A DNA stretch of 64,000 nt from JARBUG01 sp035628915. Its GTDB lineage: Bacteria; Bacillota; Sulfobacillia; Symbiobacteriales; Symbiobacteriaceae. Shown piece by piece: positions 42,799-50,604 of the stretch. Positions within the stretch are counted from its first letter, which is position 1, and each line of letters starts with the position of its first letter. The notes under the pieces were generated by a model. It ran no database searches. It worked only from the letters and a program-made list of their open reading frames with translations, and was not told where the DNA came from. The stretch lies in contig DASPIW010000017.1 in assembly GCA_035628915.1 (NCBI GenBank), positions 1-64,000 of the forward strand, in the 5' to 3' direction. The position numbers and the translations under genes are program-made.

Positions 42799-43734
42799 AT
42801 GAAGCTGGAGCGGCTTCTCGCAATCGTCATGCTTTTGGTCAACAGGCGCCGGGTCCAGGCGCAGGAGTTGGCCGAGAAGTTCGAGGTCTCCGTGCGGACG
42901 ATTTACCGCGATATCGATGCGATCAACCTTGCCGGGCTGCCCGTGGTCACTTACCAGGGCGCCGGCGGGGGCGTCGGCATTGCCGAGAGCTACCGCATCG
43001 ACAAGAACTTCCTGACCAGCGACGAGCTGGCCTCGGTCATCATCGCCCTCAAAGGGGCGACGTCTTACAACGACCGGCGGGCGGCGTCGACGCTGGAGAA
43101 GATCCGGGGCATGATCCCCGAGAGCCAGGCGGCAGCCCTACGGGCCAAGACCCAGCATACCGTGGTCGATCTCAGCCCGTGGGGTGGCGACCCCGGGCTC
43201 CAGCAGAAGTTGGCCGCGCTGAAGGCGGCGATTCTCGACTGCCGGCCGATCACCTTTGGCTACTGGAGCACCCGGGGGGAGACGACGGACCGGGATGTGG
43301 AGCCCTACGTGCTCGTGTTGAAAGGTCAGAACTGGTACCTGTACGGCTACTGCCGCCTGCGGCGGGCCTTCCGGCTCTTCAAGGTGGCCCGTATGAAGAA
43401 GATTGCCCCGGGCGCCGGCTCCTTCGAGCGGCAGGCGATCGACATTGATGCGGCGCCGTGGGAGAGCGAGTGGCACAAGTCGGCCACCATGGTGCAGCTG
43501 CTGCTGCGCTTCGATCCCATGGTCCGGGGTCTCGTCGAAGAGCAGTTTGACGATGTGACGGTTGATGCGGATGGGCGCCTGCTCGTTCGCACGGCCTTTC
43601 CCGAAGATGGATGGGTCTACGGCTTTATCCTCAGCTTCGGGCCGAGCGTCGAAGTGCTGGAGCCCCCGCACGTTAGGGAGACGATGCGCCGGATGGCGGA
43701 GGGGATTGCTCAGCTGTACCGACCGGTTCTATGA
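42799..43734 (+). CDS. WYL-domain transcriptional regulator (DeoR-like HTH)
   Basis: The 311-residue protein has an N-terminal winged helix (MLLVNRRRVQAQELAEKFEV, VRTIYRDIDAINLAGLPVV) and a C-terminal WYL domain (about 135-300) with WYLYGYCRLRRAFRLFKVAR. WYL domains bind small ligands or nucleic-acid signals. Such regulators control nearby or distant stress genes. ATG 42799 follows AAGGAAAGGA. It points toward the operon of the reductase-like genes, which is on the opposite strand. Confidence 0.88.
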   Translation: MKLERLLAIVMLLVNRRRVQAQELAEKFEVSVRTIYRDIDAINLAGLPVVTYQGAGGGVGIAESYRIDKNFLTSDELASVIIALKGATSYNDRRAASTLEKIRGMIPESQAAALRAKTQHTVVDLSPWGGDPGLQQKLAALKAAILDCRPITFGYWSTRGETTDRDVEPYVLVLKGQNWYLYGYCRLRRAFRLFKVARMKKIAPGAGSFERQAIDIDAAPWESEWHKSATMVQLLLRFDPMVRGLVEEQFDDVTVDADGRLLVRTAFPEDGWVYGFILSFGPSVEVLEPPHVRETMRRMAEGIAQLYRPVL

Positions 43735-43820
43735 AGACCTCCATTTTGCCCCCGCATACCGCCCCGTCCGGCAGCGCCGGGCGGCGATCTCGGTCGTCAG
43801 CGCCTCCGGCCAGCCCACGG

Positions 43821-45119
43821 TTAGAACCGCTCCCAGGTGGCGGCGGCCACATCCATGGCACGCCGGGCCACCGCGACCTCGTCGACCGCAGGGATTTGAC
43901 GGTCACGCATGACGCACCGCCCTCCGACCCAGACCGTATGGACCTGGTGGGCGGCCAGGCCGAACTGCAGGTGCCAGGGGAGGTTGCCGGCGTCGACCGG
44001 GGTGGGCGGGAAGTAATCAAGCAGGACGATGTCCGCGGCGGCGCCCGGCTCCAGGGCGCCGACCGGCCGGCCGAAGACTGCCGAGGCCAGGGCAGCGTTG
44101 CCCCGCAGCAGGATGCGCCCAAACTCGCCCACGCCCGCGCTGGGACGCCCCGTCTCGTGCGCATGGAGGGCGGCTGCCGTCCGCATCGTCTCAAGCAGAT
44201 CCCAGGTGTAGCCGTCGGTGCCGAGGGCGACCTTGACGCCCCGGCGCTCCAGGTCCAGCAGGCGTGACCAGCCGACGGCGTTGCCCATGTTCGAGTGCGG
44301 CTGGTGGGTGACCGTGGTGCCCGTCTCGGCCAGCATCATCATCTCGTCTTCGTCGATGTGGACGCAGTGGGCGACGATGGTCTGCTCGCCGAGTATCTCC
44401 GTTTGGCGCAGGCGATCCACGGCACCCCGGTCTTCCGGCCCTTCGGCACAGTGGATGTGAAAGCCCGTGCCCGTCCCCTCCGCCGCACGGCGGGCGGCGG
44501 CCAGGGTGGCGTCGTTCAGGGTGAAGGCGGCGTGCAGCCCGAACTTGGCCGCGATCAGGCCGCCACCGGCTATAGATCCCGAAAACCGCACGTTTTCGGC
44601 AATCCCCGCCGCCGCCCGCTCGGCGCCGTCCCGGTCGGAGACTTCGTAGCACAGACAGGCCCGAAGGCCCAGCTGGTCCATCGCTTCCGCCACCTGATCG
44701 AGCGAACCGTCGATGCAGCCCGGTGAGCAGTGATGATCGATGACGGCGGTGCAGCCTGCCCGCAATGCCGCCACCCCGCCCAGCAGGGCCGAGAGCCGGA
44801 CGCCTTCGTGATCCAGCGCCTTGTCGAGCCGCCACCAGAGCCGCTCCAGCACTTGCCGGAAGGTGATCGGTGCCGGATCCTTCAGGCTGATGCCCCGGGC
44901 GAAAATACCGTATAAATGGGCGTGCGCGTTGATCAGGCCGGGCATGATCGTTCGCCCGCCTGCATCGTGAATTGCCGCGGCCGGATAGCGCATCAGCATC
45001 TCCCCGAAGCCGCCGGCGTCCAGCACCTCCTCGCCTTCGATCACCACGGCGCCGTCGCGGATCACCCGCGCCTGCTGGTCCTGCGTAATCACTGTACCGG
45101 GACCGACGATCAGGGCCAC
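43821..45119 (-). CDS. SsnA-like metal-dependent amidohydrolase
   Basis: The 432-residue protein has amidohydrolase signatures in order: HAH in LINAHAHLYG, histidines in FHIHCAEG and IVAHCVHID, VTHQPHSN and the aspartate in LGTDGYTWD. It resembles the SsnA/chlorohydrolase group that deaminates or hydrolyses cyclic amidines, including purine and pyrimidine-like rings. GTG 45119 shares a base with the TAG of the upstream gene, so translation is coupled. It is third in a three-gene operon with two dihydroorotate-dehydrogenase-like proteins. Confidence 0.85.
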   Translation of the reverse strand: MALIVGPGTVITQDQQARVIRDGAVVIEGEEVLDAGGFGEMLMRYPAAAIHDAGGRTIMPGLINAHAHLYGIFARGISLKDPAPITFRQVLERLWWRLDKALDHEGVRLSALLGGVAALRAGCTAVIDHHCSPGCIDGSLDQVAEAMDQLGLRACLCYEVSDRDGAERAAAGIAENVRFSGSIAGGGLIAAKFGLHAAFTLNDATLAAARRAAEGTGTGFHIHCAEGPEDRGAVDRLRQTEILGEQTIVAHCVHIDEDEMMMLAETGTTVTHQPHSNMGNAVGWSRLLDLERRGVKVALGTDGYTWDLLETMRTAAALHAHETGRPSAGVGEFGRILLRGNAALASAVFGRPVGALEPGAAADIVLLDYFPPTPVDAGNLPWHLQFGLAAHQVHTVWVGGRCVMRDRQIPAVDEVAVARRAMDVAAATWERF

Positions 45120-46204
45120 TACGAAGACCCCCCCATCTGCGTAACGCTGTCGCGGGGCCGGAATGTCAGGGCGCCCGTCGGGCAGGCGCTGACGCAGAGG
45201 CCGCACTGGAAGCAGGGCTCCGCGGCCAGCGTGGGCAGCGTCCTGACGGGGGCCACGAGCGCATCGTAGAAGCAGACGGTCTCGCAGAAGGTGCAGGTGA
45301 TGCAGGCGTCGGGGATCAACTCCGGCGTCTCTTCCTTTTCCGTCACTACTCGCTGGCCGTGACCATACTTGCGGATGTACTCGCCCTTGATCTTTGCCGG
45401 GTCCCAGGCGCGCAGGTCTGCGGCAATCTGCCCGTAGACGGAGGGACCTCTGCTCACCGCGGCTGTGGTCACCATGACTGCGGAGGCGCCCAGCATCAGC
45501 GCTTCCGCCGCTTCCGCTCCGGTCGATATCCCGCCGTAGGCGATGACCGGCTTCTTCACGAGCCGGGCCGCCGCAAAGACGAAGCGCTGCATGATGGGCC
45601 GCACCGGCGCCCCGGACAGGAATCCCAGCCCCGGCGAAGCGGCGGGCGCCTCGGCGTCGAGCGACAGCACCGGCCCGAAGGCACCGATCAGAGCAAAGGC
45701 GTCGGCAAAGGGCTCCAGCCGGGCGCAGACCTCCGGCAGATCCTCCCCGTGGTGCGGCGCCAGCAGCAGGATGACGGGCACCCCTACCAGCGCCTTGAGG
45801 CTCGCCAGCGCCGGCCCAATCTCAGGGGTCGGCGTGTGCGCCGTGTCGAAAATCAGGGCGTCGGCGCCGGCCGCGGCGAGGCGGCGGCCCATCAGCACCA
45901 CATCTTCCCGGCGGTAGCCGATCGACGGTATGCAGGGCACGCCGGCGGCGCGGGCTGCGGCTGCCGCCGCCGCGAACTCCGTGGGAAACCAGGTGTCAAA
46001 AGGAACGGGGCTGCAGGCCAGGCGGTGGAAGGCACCATCCTTGCCGTGCGGCGCCCGAACCGGGTCGGCGCGCCCGCCGGGCGCCACCGTCACGGTCTGG
46101 AGGACCAGGGCCCCGGCGCCGCCCCGGACGGCCTCTGCGGCCGCGGCGGCGCCGCTCACGTTCGGCCCCGGCCCCGGCAGCACCGTCAAAGCATCAAACC
46201 GCAT
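45119..46204 (-). CDS. Dihydroorotate-dehydrogenase-like protein with two 4Fe-4S ferredoxin clusters
   Basis: The 361-residue protein has a flavin TIM barrel (about 1-285) with GPGPNVSGAA at the start and VIAYGGISTGAEAAEALMLG as phosphate loop, then a ferredoxin tail with two CxxCxxCxxxC motifs (CITCTFCETVC and CFQCGLCVSAC). That layout matches the PreA dihydropyrimidine dehydrogenase family. The NxSCPH active-site block is replaced by IFDTAHTPTP, so the usual catalytic cysteine is missing. The ATG at 46204 overlaps the upstream stop by 11 bases. Confidence 0.82.
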   Translation of the reverse strand: MRFDALTVLPGPGPNVSGAAAAAEAVRGGAGALVLQTVTVAPGGRADPVRAPHGKDGAFHRLACSPVPFDTWFPTEFAAAAAAARAAGVPCIPSIGYRREDVVLMGRRLAAAGADALIFDTAHTPTPEIGPALASLKALVGVPVILLLAPHHGEDLPEVCARLEPFADAFALIGAFGPVLSLDAEAPAASPGLGFLSGAPVRPIMQRFVFAAARLVKKPVIAYGGISTGAEAAEALMLGASAVMVTTAAVSRGPSVYGQIAADLRAWDPAKIKGEYIRKYGHGQRVVTEKEETPELIPDACITCTFCETVCFYDALVAPVRTLPTLAAEPCFQCGLCVSACPTGALTFRPRDSVTQMGGSS

Positions 46205-47114
46205 CGCCCCGCACCCCCGCCTGCCTGAGATAGAGCCCCCTGACTTCATCGATCGATGAATAGCCGTGAGTGTCGAGCCAGTCGGAGACCCCCCGGGCCA
46301 GTTTGGCGTAGTAACCCTGCCCCCGGTACATGATGATCGTGCAGACCTCCACCAGCGACGCCCCGGCCATGAAGAACTCGATCACATCCTTGGCCGTTAC
46401 AATGCCCCCGATGCCGATGACGGGCTTCTGCACCCGCCGCGCCACTTCGTAGACGCAGCGCAGTGCCAGGGGCTTGAGCGGGCTGCCGCTCAGCCAGCCA
46501 TAGCCGTGGGTGGAGCCCAGCACAGGTTCGCTCCACTTGGGGTCGATGGTCAGCACGGGCCCATACGAGTTGATGCATGCGAAGGCGTCGACATGGGGCT
46601 CCAGGGCAGCGGCCAACTCCCCGAGGTCGCCCTTGTGGGGCGTCAGCTTGGCGATAATCGGCACCCGGACCGACTCGCGCAGCGCCCGGGCGATGTCGAT
46701 GACCAGGGCCGGATCTACATAGTGAATGGTGAACTCGATGGCGTCGACGCCCTTCGCTTCCACCAGGGGACCGATGTGGCGCAGGTCGTCCGGCGTGTAG
46801 CCCATCGAGGCGATGAATGGGAGGCCATGCTCCCGTGCGGCGGCCAGCCCGATTTCGTACTCCCGCTCCAGCCACTGCTGCAGCGACAGCTCCGTCCACA
46901 GTTCGTGGTTAAGCATGCCCGTCAGGCCGTACTTGGCCATATCCGGGCGGGGCACTTCCGCCGCCTTTGTCGAGACCGTCTTGGCGAGCAGCCCGCCGGC
47001 GCCGCCTTCCGCAGAGCGCCGGAGTTGCTCCCCGGTGCCTACGTTGGGGCCGGCCGCGGGAATAATCGGGGTTTTGAACCGCATGCCCATGAGGTCCACG
47101 GCGATCCTTGCCAC
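46194..47114 (-). CDS. Dihydroorotate-dehydrogenase-like protein (no ferredoxin tail)
   Basis: The 306-residue protein is an FMN TIM barrel: RFKTPIIPAAGPNVGTGEQL at the start, then HKGDLGELAAALEPHVDAF and PVIGIGGIVTAKDVIEFFMA as the phosphate-binding end. It is a paralogue of the next gene without its Fe-S tail. The active-site NxSCPH motif is replaced by EFTIHYVDP. GTG 47114 has GGGAGGGA upstream. It begins the operon, so both subunits are made together; a heteromer or two separate steps are both possible. Confidence 0.82.
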   Translation of the reverse strand: MARIAVDLMGMRFKTPIIPAAGPNVGTGEQLRRSAEGGAGGLLAKTVSTKAAEVPRPDMAKYGLTGMLNHELWTELSLQQWLEREYEIGLAAAREHGLPFIASMGYTPDDLRHIGPLVEAKGVDAIEFTIHYVDPALVIDIARALRESVRVPIIAKLTPHKGDLGELAAALEPHVDAFACINSYGPVLTIDPKWSEPVLGSTHGYGWLSGSPLKPLALRCVYEVARRVQKPVIGIGGIVTAKDVIEFFMAGASLVEVCTIIMYRGQGYYAKLARGVSDWLDTHGYSSIDEVRGLYLRQAGVRGDAV

Positions 47115-47194
47115 GTCAATCCCTCCCTGTCCTATCATCCTTATGGGTATGAGCGGCCTGCCATGAGGAAAGATCAATAGCAGGAGGGATCTGC

Positions 47195-47587
47195 TTGCGA
47201 CATGTCATCGGCTTTCTGATCGCATCCGCCGTACAGGCCGGTATCATCTGGATCGCAGAGGCGATGCGGTTCTCCGTCCTCGGCCCCGGGTTCACGGCCA
47301 ATCAGCTGCTGATCCACTTTCTCGTCGGCCAGGCCGCCGGCCTGGTGCTGCTGGCCTTTCAACGGATCGTCACGGTGATCAAGGATACGGGGCCCTGGCC
47401 GCTCGGCATCGTCTTCGGCGGCATCTTCTGGGCGCTGGCCCTGCCGTTCGCCGCCTCCCGGGGCATGGTGCGCTGGCCCTGGACAGCCGGAGTCTCCACG
47501 ATTCTCTGGACGCTGGTCGCCTTTCTGGCTTATGGCGTGATCGCCGCCTTTGCGGTCAAGCCGGTGGAACGGCGCATTCGCACCTGA
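47195..47587 (+). CDS. Small integral membrane protein
   Basis: The 130-residue protein has four predicted membrane helices (GFLIASAVQAGIIWIAEAM, LIHFLVGQAAGLVLLAF, LGIVFGGIFWALALPFA and VSTILWTLVAFLAYGVIAAF). No family is recognised. TTG 47195 has GGAGGG six bases upstream. It is divergent from the reductase operon. Confidence 0.7.
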   Translation: MRHVIGFLIASAVQAGIIWIAEAMRFSVLGPGFTANQLLIHFLVGQAAGLVLLAFQRIVTVIKDTGPWPLGIVFGGIFWALALPFAASRGMVRWPWTAGVSTILWTLVAFLAYGVIAAFAVKPVERRIRT

Positions 47588-47622
47588 CTCCCGGCACCTT
47601 GGCCCCGCGGAGCCATCATGGC

Positions 47623-47657
47623 GAAGGCGCCCGGGGGACAAGCCCCGAGGCGCCTTC
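47623..47657 (+). terminator. Terminator after the membrane protein
   Basis: GAAGGCGCC (47623-47631) with GGCGCCTTC (47649-47657) and an inner CGGGG/CCCCG pair form a long stem. The region is between converging genes. Confidence 0.65.
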
Positions 47658-47692
47658 ACTCTGCACTTGAACCTACGGCTCCTGCCTATAGT

Positions 47693-47929
47693 CTAGCTCT
47701 GATCTTCCTCGTCATCCCCCAGTTGAGGAATGAGCAGGAAGAAGAGCACGAAGATGATCAGGAAGACCACCGCCCAGCGGCGGAAGGTCCCACCCCCAAA
47801 CGTTTGCTCAACCTGGCGTCCAGCCTGTGCGACCTCTCGAACCGAGAAGTCTCGCAGATCCTGGGCGTTCTTCAAGGTCTGACGCACAAAAGACCTGAGC
47901 TCCTGGCGGGCATTTCGCTTGCTTCCCAT
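47693..47929 (-). CDS. Small tail-anchored membrane protein
   Basis: The 78-residue protein has a basic helical N-terminal part (RNARQELRSFVRQTLKNAQD) and one C-terminal membrane helix (about residues 52-68) followed by an acidic end LGDDEEDQS. The ATG at 47929 follows AGAGGTGATA. No family is recognised. Its acidic tail and single helix suggest a membrane-attached factor of unknown role. Confidence 0.65.
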   Translation of the reverse strand: MGSKRNARQELRSFVRQTLKNAQDLRDFSVREVAQAGRQVEQTFGGGTFRRWAVVFLIIFVLFFLLIPQLGDDEEDQS

Positions 47930-48158
47930 CGCTTATCACCTCTTCCCCTGTAAGGCTGAGGAAGAGGCAGACCGGGCACCACAGGAAGCGGCACCTTGTC
48001 CGCCGCCTCCCCTGCACATCCTATGGAAAGTAACGGCGAAGAGTTCTTGAGAAGAAGGCGAAGTCATCGGCGATGTCATGACCCGCGGCGAATATGGCTG
48101 GATCAACGTCCGTGGCCCTACCAGCACCTCAAGCAGGAGCTCCCTCCCCAACCGGCCC

Positions 48159-48584
48159 CTACTTCCGGTCGTGCAGAAACGAGAGATACGCGCTCCATGG
48201 TCCGACGGCATCGGCGTAGACCTTTGCCATCGTCCGGGCGATCTGCCCCACGTGATCCAGGTCATGCACGACCCAGGTCGCCAGTAGCTGTGCAAGCGTT
48301 ACCGCCCCGAGCGCGGGGTGATGCCCTGTGCGGCTAAGGTCTGCACTGGTCAGATTCATCTCCCCCAGCGCAGCGAGGTTCTCCCGTCGGATGGCGGCAA
48401 AGGTCGCCAGCAGTTCATCCAACGTCTGGCCCCGACTCGCGTCGAACTGGGCAGTCCGGTCGAACGGCTCGAACGGCTCCGCCTTGCCCGCCTCGGGCAA
48501 GCCCGTGAGAATTGCCTTCAGGCTTGCAGGCGTTCGCCCGAGAACCGCCACAGCATCCACCAGATTGAACCCGCCATTCTGCAC
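48159..48584 (-). CDS. DinB-family protein with internal deletion
   Basis: The 141-residue protein, from GTG 48584 (GGAGG nine bases upstream), has DinB-type helices: LVDAVAVLGRTPASLKAI, PFEPFDRTAQFDASRGQTLD, FAAIRRENLAAL and VVHDLDHVGQIARTM. In full members about 30 to 40 residues with the first metal-binding histidine (region DVVGHLIHGE) lie between the first helix and PFEPFDR; here they are absent in frame, so the metal site is probably incomplete. It remains an open frame, so it could still be made. Confidence 0.7.
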   Translation of the reverse strand: MQNGGFNLVDAVAVLGRTPASLKAILTGLPEAGKAEPFEPFDRTAQFDASRGQTLDELLATFAAIRRENLAALGEMNLTSADLSRTGHHPALGAVTLAQLLATWVVHDLDHVGQIARTMAKVYADAVGPWSAYLSFLHDRK

Positions 48585-48728
48585 GACCGTCATCCTCCTC
48601 GCATACGACTTCGCCACAATCGTAACCCGGCTCGGTCCAGATTCTCCTGGCGCAACAGGACCCCATCTCTCCCCCTTTCCCTCTGCGCCCAGCACTTCCA
48701 TTGCTGGTCGTTAAGCTTTTCACGTTCC

Positions 48729-48757
48729 TTGCCAATCGCTCTGGCTTCCGATATCAT
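48729..48757 (+). promoter_or_regulatory. Promoter of the RRM gene
   Basis: TTGCCA (48729-48734), 17-bp spacer, TATCAT (48752-48757). It lies about 55 bases before the RRM start and fits a vegetative promoter. Confidence 0.55.
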
Positions 48758-48812
48758 GGGGTTGTCGCAAGCGATCCGCGATAATCGAGCATCAAGGAGC
48801 ACGAGGAATCCG

Positions 48813-49145
48813 ATGACAAAAACCCTCTATTTCGGCAACCTTCCCTGGACCGTCACCAGTGACGACCTCTCACAGGCCGTGGCCGGCTACGGCGAGGTCA
48901 TCTCCTCCCGCGTCGCCACCGACCGTGAGACGGGCCGTTCCCGGGGGTTCGGCTTTGTGGAGGTGCCGGCAGAGGCCGCCGACAAGATCATCGACGCCCT
49001 GAACGGCAGCGAATGGGGCGGTCGGGCCCTGACCGTCAACGAAGCGAAGCCCCGTGAGGAGCGCTCCTTTGGCGGGGCCGGCGGCGGTGGCCGCGGCGGC
49101 TTTGGTGGCCGCGGCGGTGGCGGCGGCGGTCGGGGCCGCTACTAA
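48813..49145 (+). CDS. RRM RNA-binding protein with glycine-rich tail
   Basis: The 110-residue protein is a single RRM (residues 1-80) with RNP2 LYFGNL and RNP1 RGFGFVEV, followed by a Gly/Arg-rich tail (residues 85-110). It resembles the Rbp proteins of cyanobacteria and other bacteria that bind RNA in cold adaptation. ATG 48813 with GAGGAATCC. A 56-base 5' leader and a strong terminator bound a single-gene transcript. Confidence 0.92.
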   Translation: MTKTLYFGNLPWTVTSDDLSQAVAGYGEVISSRVATDRETGRSRGFGFVEVPAEAADKIIDALNGSEWGGRALTVNEAKPREERSFGGAGGGGRGGFGGRGGGGGGRGRY

Positions 49146-49164
49146 CCTGCAACTGGCAGATGTG

Positions 49165-49212
49165 CCGGCAACCGGAGGCCGCCGAGGCCCGGTTGCCGGT
49201 CTCTCTTTTTTG
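49165..49212 (+). terminator. Terminator after the RRM gene
   Basis: CCGGCAACCGG (49165-49175) and CCGGTTGCCGG (49189-49199) form an 11-bp stem followed by TCTCTCTTTTTT. Confidence 0.9.
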
Positions 49213-49281
49213 CGGGCCGCCGGCAGGCGCACCGGATTGCCCGGGCAGCACGTCTAAATGGCGTTTGGGGGGATTTATGCG

Positions 49282-49641
49282 ATGAAACCAATCGCCTTGT
49301 CAGAAGTCCAAGCAGCACTGCAGCCGTACGTAGACCGCGAGGTCTATCTTCATCTGGAGACGACCAACGGCGCCTACGCCGCCGAGAATCTGCAGGGGCA
49401 GGCGCCGACCATGGCGGTCTGCGCGTACATCCGCAATGCACGCGTGCGCTTCCACCGCGCCGTCATCGCCGGTGCGGGGCCGTTCCGTGCGGGCCTGCAA
49501 ATGGAGATCGGCTGGATTTATGCAGAAGGCTTGACCGACTGGGAGATCGACGAGCATGGCCGGCTGCTGCTGGCCGGGCATGACGTCGAAGGGCGCCTGG
49601 CCGTCGCCCTGGAACTCTCGTTCACGCCGTTCCACGTCTAG
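49282..49641 (+). CDS. yojF: YojF family protein (DUF1806)
   Basis: The 119-residue protein starts MKPIALSEVQAALQPYVDRE and includes MAVCAYIRNARVRFHRAVI and YAEGLTDWEIDEHGRLLLAG. It lies 24 bases before bshB2, the same arrangement as yojF-bshB2 in Bacillus. A DUF1806 assignment fits length and neighbours. Its role is unknown; it may support the deacetylase. The ATG at 49282 has GGGGGG nine bases upstream. Confidence 0.8.
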   Translation: MKPIALSEVQAALQPYVDREVYLHLETTNGAYAAENLQGQAPTMAVCAYIRNARVRFHRAVIAGAGPFRAGLQMEIGWIYAEGLTDWEIDEHGRLLLAGHDVEGRLAVALELSFTPFHV

Positions 49642-49665
49642 TCCGGAGGAGGAAGCATTACAAGC

Positions 49666-50334
49666 ATGGAACGTCATGTCATGGTCATCCTGCCTCATCC
49701 TGACGACGAGACGCTGGCCTGCGGCGGCAGCATCGCCCTGCATCGAAAAGCCGGCACGCCTGTCACGGTCGTCTGCGGTACCCTCGGCGAAATGGGCCGC
49801 AACATGGGCAAGCCGCCCTTCGCCACCCGCGAGAGCCTCCCCGCCCTGCGGGAGAAGGAACTGCGTGAAGCCTGCGCCCTGCTGGGCGTTACGGATCTCC
49901 GCCTGATGGGGCTCAGGGACAAGACGGTGGAATTCGTGGACCCGGAGTGGCTGGCGGGCCGGATCCGGGCCTATCTCGAAGAAGTAGAGCCTTCGTTGGT
50001 GCTGACCTATCACCCGCTCTACAGCGTCCATCCTGACCATATGGCTATGGGCGCCGCCGTCGTCCGGGCCGTCGACTCCCTGCCGCCGGAGGCCCGCCCG
50101 GCCGTCCACATGCGGGCCTTTGGCTCCGGGCTGATCAACCTGGGCCCGCCTGACCTGGCGGTGGATTGCGCCCCGGTGCTGGAGCGGAAGATGGCCGCCG
50201 CCGCCGCACACCGCTCCCAGACGCAGGGGATGTTCGCCCGCATGGAAGCCAAAGCGGCCGAAGACCCCGCCTTTCGGGAGCAGCAGCTAAAGCAGCGCTC
50301 CATCGAAAACTACTGGTTTCACGCCAAGGGATAA
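49666..50334 (+). CDS. bshB2: Bacillithiol biosynthesis deacetylase BshB2
   Basis: The 222-residue protein has LmbE/PIG-L motifs: ILPHPDDETLACGG at residues 9-22 (metal-binding His-Asp-Asp), TLGEMGRNMGKP, and YHPLYSVHPDHMAMG with the second His set. BshB removes acetyl from GlcNAc-malate in bacillithiol synthesis. Pairing with yojF supports BshB2. GGAGGAGG lies upstream of the ATG. No bshA or bshC is in the window. Confidence 0.92.
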   Translation: MERHVMVILPHPDDETLACGGSIALHRKAGTPVTVVCGTLGEMGRNMGKPPFATRESLPALREKELREACALLGVTDLRLMGLRDKTVEFVDPEWLAGRIRAYLEEVEPSLVLTYHPLYSVHPDHMAMGAAVVRAVDSLPPEARPAVHMRAFGSGLINLGPPDLAVDCAPVLERKMAAAAAHRSQTQGMFARMEAKAAEDPAFREQQLKQRSIENYWFHAKG

Positions 50335-50347
50335 CGGAGATATTCAG

Positions 50348-50385
50348 AGGCCACGGGCCGGGAGCAATCCAGCCGGTGGCCTTTG
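50348..50385 (+). terminator. Terminator after bshB2
   Basis: AGGCCAC (50348-50354) pairs with GTGGCCT (50376-50382), followed by TTG; inner GG/CC pairs lengthen it. Confidence 0.55.
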
Positions 50386-50473
50386 CTGTCCCGCACGATT
50401 CTCCCCTGTGCGCCGGGGCCCCGGCGACGGCGAGCAGGCCCGATTCGGGGTCAGTCACCGCAGGGGCTCGGGC

Positions 50474-50566
50474 AGCGTTCTGAAAGTGCAGGTCGGTCAT
50501 ATATTTCGTTGCGCCCGTCACCTTCTCGGGCCCGTCCAACCGGGGAAAGGCCCTCCCACCGCCCAT
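50474..50566 (-). pseudogene. N-terminal remnant of a xanthine dehydrogenase molybdopterin-binding subunit
   Basis: From an ATG at 50566 the minus strand reads GGGRAFPRLDGPEKVTG, ATKYMTDLHFQNA, the start of the Ald_Xan_dh_C2/XdhA-type large subunit (R-x-D-G-x-x-K-V-T-G-x-x-K-Y). Then similarity stops and the frame becomes low in information. It is adjacent to adenine deaminase, which suggests a purine degradation locus that lost the oxidase. Confidence 0.5.
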
Positions 50567-50604
50567 GAGGACGAGCACCTACCATGCGAAGGAGGAGATG
50601 TGCC

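Noticed and set aside
48056..48130. Short frame GEVIGDVMTRGEYGWINVRG in the gap before the DinB gene
   Set aside because: Reads like a piece of a protein but an in-frame stop lies just upstream and it has no start; no family could be named.
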